A stretch of DNA of 35,518 bases from JBBRWV01 sp038248985 (lineage in GTDB: Bacteria > Planctomycetota > Phycisphaerae > WQYP01). The DNA lies in assembly GCA_038248985.1 (NCBI GenBank), contig JBBRWV010000022.1:1-35518 (forward strand), written 5' to 3'. The position numbers and the translations under genes are program-made. Positions 33,776-35,518 of this stretch are shown here, piece by piece. The notes beneath the pieces are model-generated. The model had not been told where the DNA came from. It did no database searches and saw only the letters and a program-made list of their open reading frames with translations. Numbering within the stretch: the first letter of the stretch is position 1; each line of letters opens with the position of its first letter.

Positions 33776-34633
33776 ATGAAAACCAAACTTCTCGCCCTCA
33801 CCGTCACCGCCTTCCTCTCCGCTGGCCTCCTCAGCTGCGATAAGTCCAGCCCCTTCAATGCCGACGCCCTCGGCAACATCGTCGGTGCCGTCGCCGGCAA
33901 CGAAGCCGGGCACCTCGTCAAAGCCAGTGGACACATCCTCACCGCCGCCTCCATGTCCGAAGCCGACGAAGACGCCCTCGGCCAATCCGTCGGCGTACAA
34001 CTCACCAACACCTACGGCGTCGTCAACAACCCCGCCCTCCAAAAATACGTCTCCCTGGTCGGTCTCACCGTCGCCTCCGCCTCCTCCAACCCCTCCGGAA
34101 ACTACGTCTTCGGCGTACTCGAATCCTCCACCGTCAACGCCTTCTCCGGACCCAACGGCTACATCTTCATCACCCGCGGCACCCTCGCCAATTGCCGCAA
34201 TGAAGCCGAACTCGCCGGCGTCCTCGCCCACGAAATCGCCCACGTCATCCACCACGACGGCCTCAACCAGGTCAAAGCCGCCGAGCAACAAGGTGCCCTC
34301 AAAGAACTCGTCAGAGCCAGCAGCGAAGCCGCACAATTCGCCGTCTTCGCCGACGCCGGCGTCGATATCATCACCAAGCAAGGCTACACCCAACCCCAGG
34401 AATTCTCCGCCGACGACACCGGCGTCCAAATCGCCTCGGCCGCCGGCTACGATCCCAAAGCCTACCTCGTCTTCCTCCAACGTCTTGCCCAGGCCGAAGG
34501 CTCCGGCGGCAACCGCCTTATGTCCACCCACCCCGCCGCCGCCAAACGCGTCGACAAAGTCGCCGCCGCCGTCGCCAAACTCCCCCCCGGCGGCCAAACC
34601 CTCGCCGACCGCTATACCAAGTACGTGAAGTAA
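33776..34633 (+). CDS. M48-family metalloprotease, lipoprotein
   Basis: A 285-residue exported zinc protease. The N-terminus is a lipoprotein signal, with the hydrophobic stretch ALTVTAFLSAGLLS and lipobox LLSC (Cys21). The M48 catalytic motif is complete: HEIAH (His152, Glu153, His156) and the third ligand Glu209 in EFSADD. NAFSGPNGYIFITRG is the usual upstream segment, and STHPAAAKRV closes the domain. It resembles the periplasmic BepA/LoiP-like group, which handles envelope protein quality. AAGGA lies 6 bases before the ATG. It follows the SH3 gene and ends at a rho-independent terminator, so the two may form one unit. Confidence 0.9.
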   Translation: MKTKLLALTVTAFLSAGLLSCDKSSPFNADALGNIVGAVAGNEAGHLVKASGHILTAASMSEADEDALGQSVGVQLTNTYGVVNNPALQKYVSLVGLTVASASSNPSGNYVFGVLESSTVNAFSGPNGYIFITRGTLANCRNEAELAGVLAHEIAHVIHHDGLNQVKAAEQQGALKELVRASSEAAQFAVFADAGVDIITKQGYTQPQEFSADDTGVQIASAAGYDPKAYLVFLQRLAQAEGSGGNRLMSTHPAAAKRVDKVAAAVAKLPPGGQTLADRYTKYVK

Positions 34634-34661
34634 ACCCACTCCAACTCAGATCCAAAAAAAG

Positions 34662-34684
34662 AAAGGGCTCGCAAGAGCCCTTTT
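34662..34684 (+). terminator. Rho-independent terminator after the M48 gene
   Basis: AAAGGGCTC (34662-34670) pairs with GAGCCCTTT (34675-34683) around a GCAA tetraloop. The T-rich run TTTTCTATTTC follows on the plus strand. It lies 28 bases after the M48 stop and has all parts of an intrinsic terminator. Confidence 0.85.
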
Positions 34685-34787
34685 CTATTTCTTCACACAA
34701 AATCTCGCGAGCGTACAGATCAACAAGCCAGCCAAGCCTCTTCGTGCCCTCGTGACTTCGGGGTTAAAAAAACGTCGTATTAAAACC

Positions 34788-35405
34788 TCACCGCACCCCG
34801 CTCAATATCTCCCGCATATTCCCCCCCAGTATCCTCGCCTCCTCCTCCCTGCTCAACCCCAACTCCCGCACCCGCTGAATCCCCAACTTCGCCTCCTTCT
34901 CCCCGTTGTACGGAAAATCCAAACCGAAAATCAACTGCTCCGCCCCCACCTGCCGCACCGCCTCCAAAATCTGCTCCTGCGTCAAATGCCAGAACAAATT
35001 CTTCTCCGTCGAAAATACGCTCGACAACCCCCCATACAAATGACACGGCCCCTGCGCCCACGGCGTCGGCTTGTGATTGAAAATCACCGCCAGCGCCTCC
35101 TTAAAAAAATGATACCCCCCGATATGCTCCAAACTAAACCGCAACTCCGGATAATCCCACGCAACCTCATCCAAATCCATCACCCGCGACTCCCGCATCC
35201 GGCTCCGATGCACCCCCACATGAAACACCATGAACAGCCCCAATCGCTCCGCCTCCGCATACACACTCCGCGCCGCCTCCGACAAAATCCCCACCTCCTG
35301 CCCCGCATGATGAAACTTGATCCCCCGAAATCCCAACTCTGCCACCCGCCGCACCTGCCCCCTCATATCTCCCGCCTCCACATCAATCGTCCCAAACCCA
35401 TGCAA
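34788..35405 (-). CDS. Amidohydrolase_2-family metal-dependent hydrolase, 5' truncated
   Basis: 205 residues from TTG 35405; the frame is open further into the G-rich end, so this is a 5'-truncated gene. Sequence marks of the Amidohydrolase_2 TIM-barrel family: FRGIKFHHAGQEVGI (strand 3), LFMVFHVGV (His for metal), LRFSLEHIGGYHF and the metal Asp in LIFGLDFPY. The C-terminal helix is REEEARILGGNMREIL. Family members are usually 270-330 residues, so about 70-100 residues and the first metal-binding segment are missing. The family includes decarboxylases and hydrolases; the substrate cannot be called. It converges on the M48 gene across the terminator. Confidence 0.75.
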   Translation of the reverse strand: MHGFGTIDVEAGDMRGQVRRVAELGFRGIKFHHAGQEVGILSEAARSVYAEAERLGLFMVFHVGVHRSRMRESRVMDLDEVAWDYPELRFSLEHIGGYHFFKEALAVIFNHKPTPWAQGPCHLYGGLSSVFSTEKNLFWHLTQEQILEAVRQVGAEQLIFGLDFPYNGEKEAKLGIQRVRELGLSREEEARILGGNMREILSGVR

Positions 35406-35518
35406 CCGGGGGGCGCGGGGCGGGGGCGGGGGGGGGGGCGGGGGGGGGCCTGGGGGCCCCGCGGGGGGGGGGCAGCGGCGGGGGCTTGTGTGCGGCCCCC
35501 TGCGCCCCCGACGCGAAG
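35406..35518. other. G-rich contig end, likely assembly or sequencing artefact
   Basis: These 113 bases are dominated by long runs of G, broken by CGGGG and GGGCC, and contain almost no A or T. This is unlike any other part of the window. The amidohydrolase frame degrades into Pro/Ala codons here. Poly-G stretches at contig ends are typical of low-signal reads, so nothing is annotated inside it. Confidence 0.7.

Noticed and set aside
1..35518. tRNA, rRNA or CRISPR array.
   Set aside because: No cloverleaf-like, rRNA-like or regularly spaced repeat pattern was seen; the only clear direct repeat has two copies (2882 and 3103).

Overview
The window looks like one contig of an uncultured bacterium, most likely from the PVC group (Planctomycetota, Verrucomicrobiota or a relative). 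This is inferred from gene content: tandem Gfo/Idh/MocA oxidoreductases, very large secreted glycosidase-like proteins, several uroporphyrinogen-decarboxylase-fold (URO-D) methyltransferases, a DUF1638 protein and a CHASE2 cyclase. No rRNA, tRNA or CRISPR array was seen, so the phylum is a guess.

Layout. 1-2304 (minus): the head-to-tail end of a prophage, whose capsid gene is cut off abruptly at about 2304. 2395-2811: a small unknown gene. 2812-3612: a gene-poor stretch with a 34-bp direct repeat around a 187-bp palindrome-rich insert, probably lying in a decayed recombinase gene. 3613-8027: a CheB/CheR/PAS histidine kinase, split by one in-frame TAG, and its NarL-type response regulator. 8262-15621 (minus): a seven-gene corrinoid methyl-transfer operon made of a corrinoid protein, five URO-D-fold methyltransferases and a homocysteine methyltransferase, with a terminator. 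Facing it at 15745-18150 are DUF1638 and a RACo-like reductive activator of corrinoid proteins. 18345-21531: a metallo-beta-lactamase-fold hydrolase and two sugar-type oxidoreductases. 21551-27687 (minus): two large exported glycosidase-like proteins. 27796-30704 (minus): a DUF2130 nuclease-like protein and a mechanosensitive channel with a cyclic-nucleotide-binding domain. 30719-31035: a dead ParE-type toxin gene. 31102-34633: a CHASE2 class III cyclase, an exported SH3 protein and an M48 lipoprotein protease. The window ends in an amidohydrolase cut off by a G-rich stretch (35406-35518) that looks like an assembly artefact.

The most interesting part is 8387-18150. It holds all the parts expected of a corrinoid-dependent demethylation system: several possible substrate methyltransferases, one corrinoid carrier, two possible methyl acceptor enzymes and a reactivator. 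Three of the five URO-D proteins carry HTDG, and a fourth carries DCDG, where the MtaA-like member has the zinc motif HxC. This suggests a system that strips methyl groups from several substrates and passes them to homocysteine. A second possible functional pair is the cAMP-type cyclase and the cyclic-nucleotide-binding channel, which are divergently placed on either side of the toxin pseudogene.
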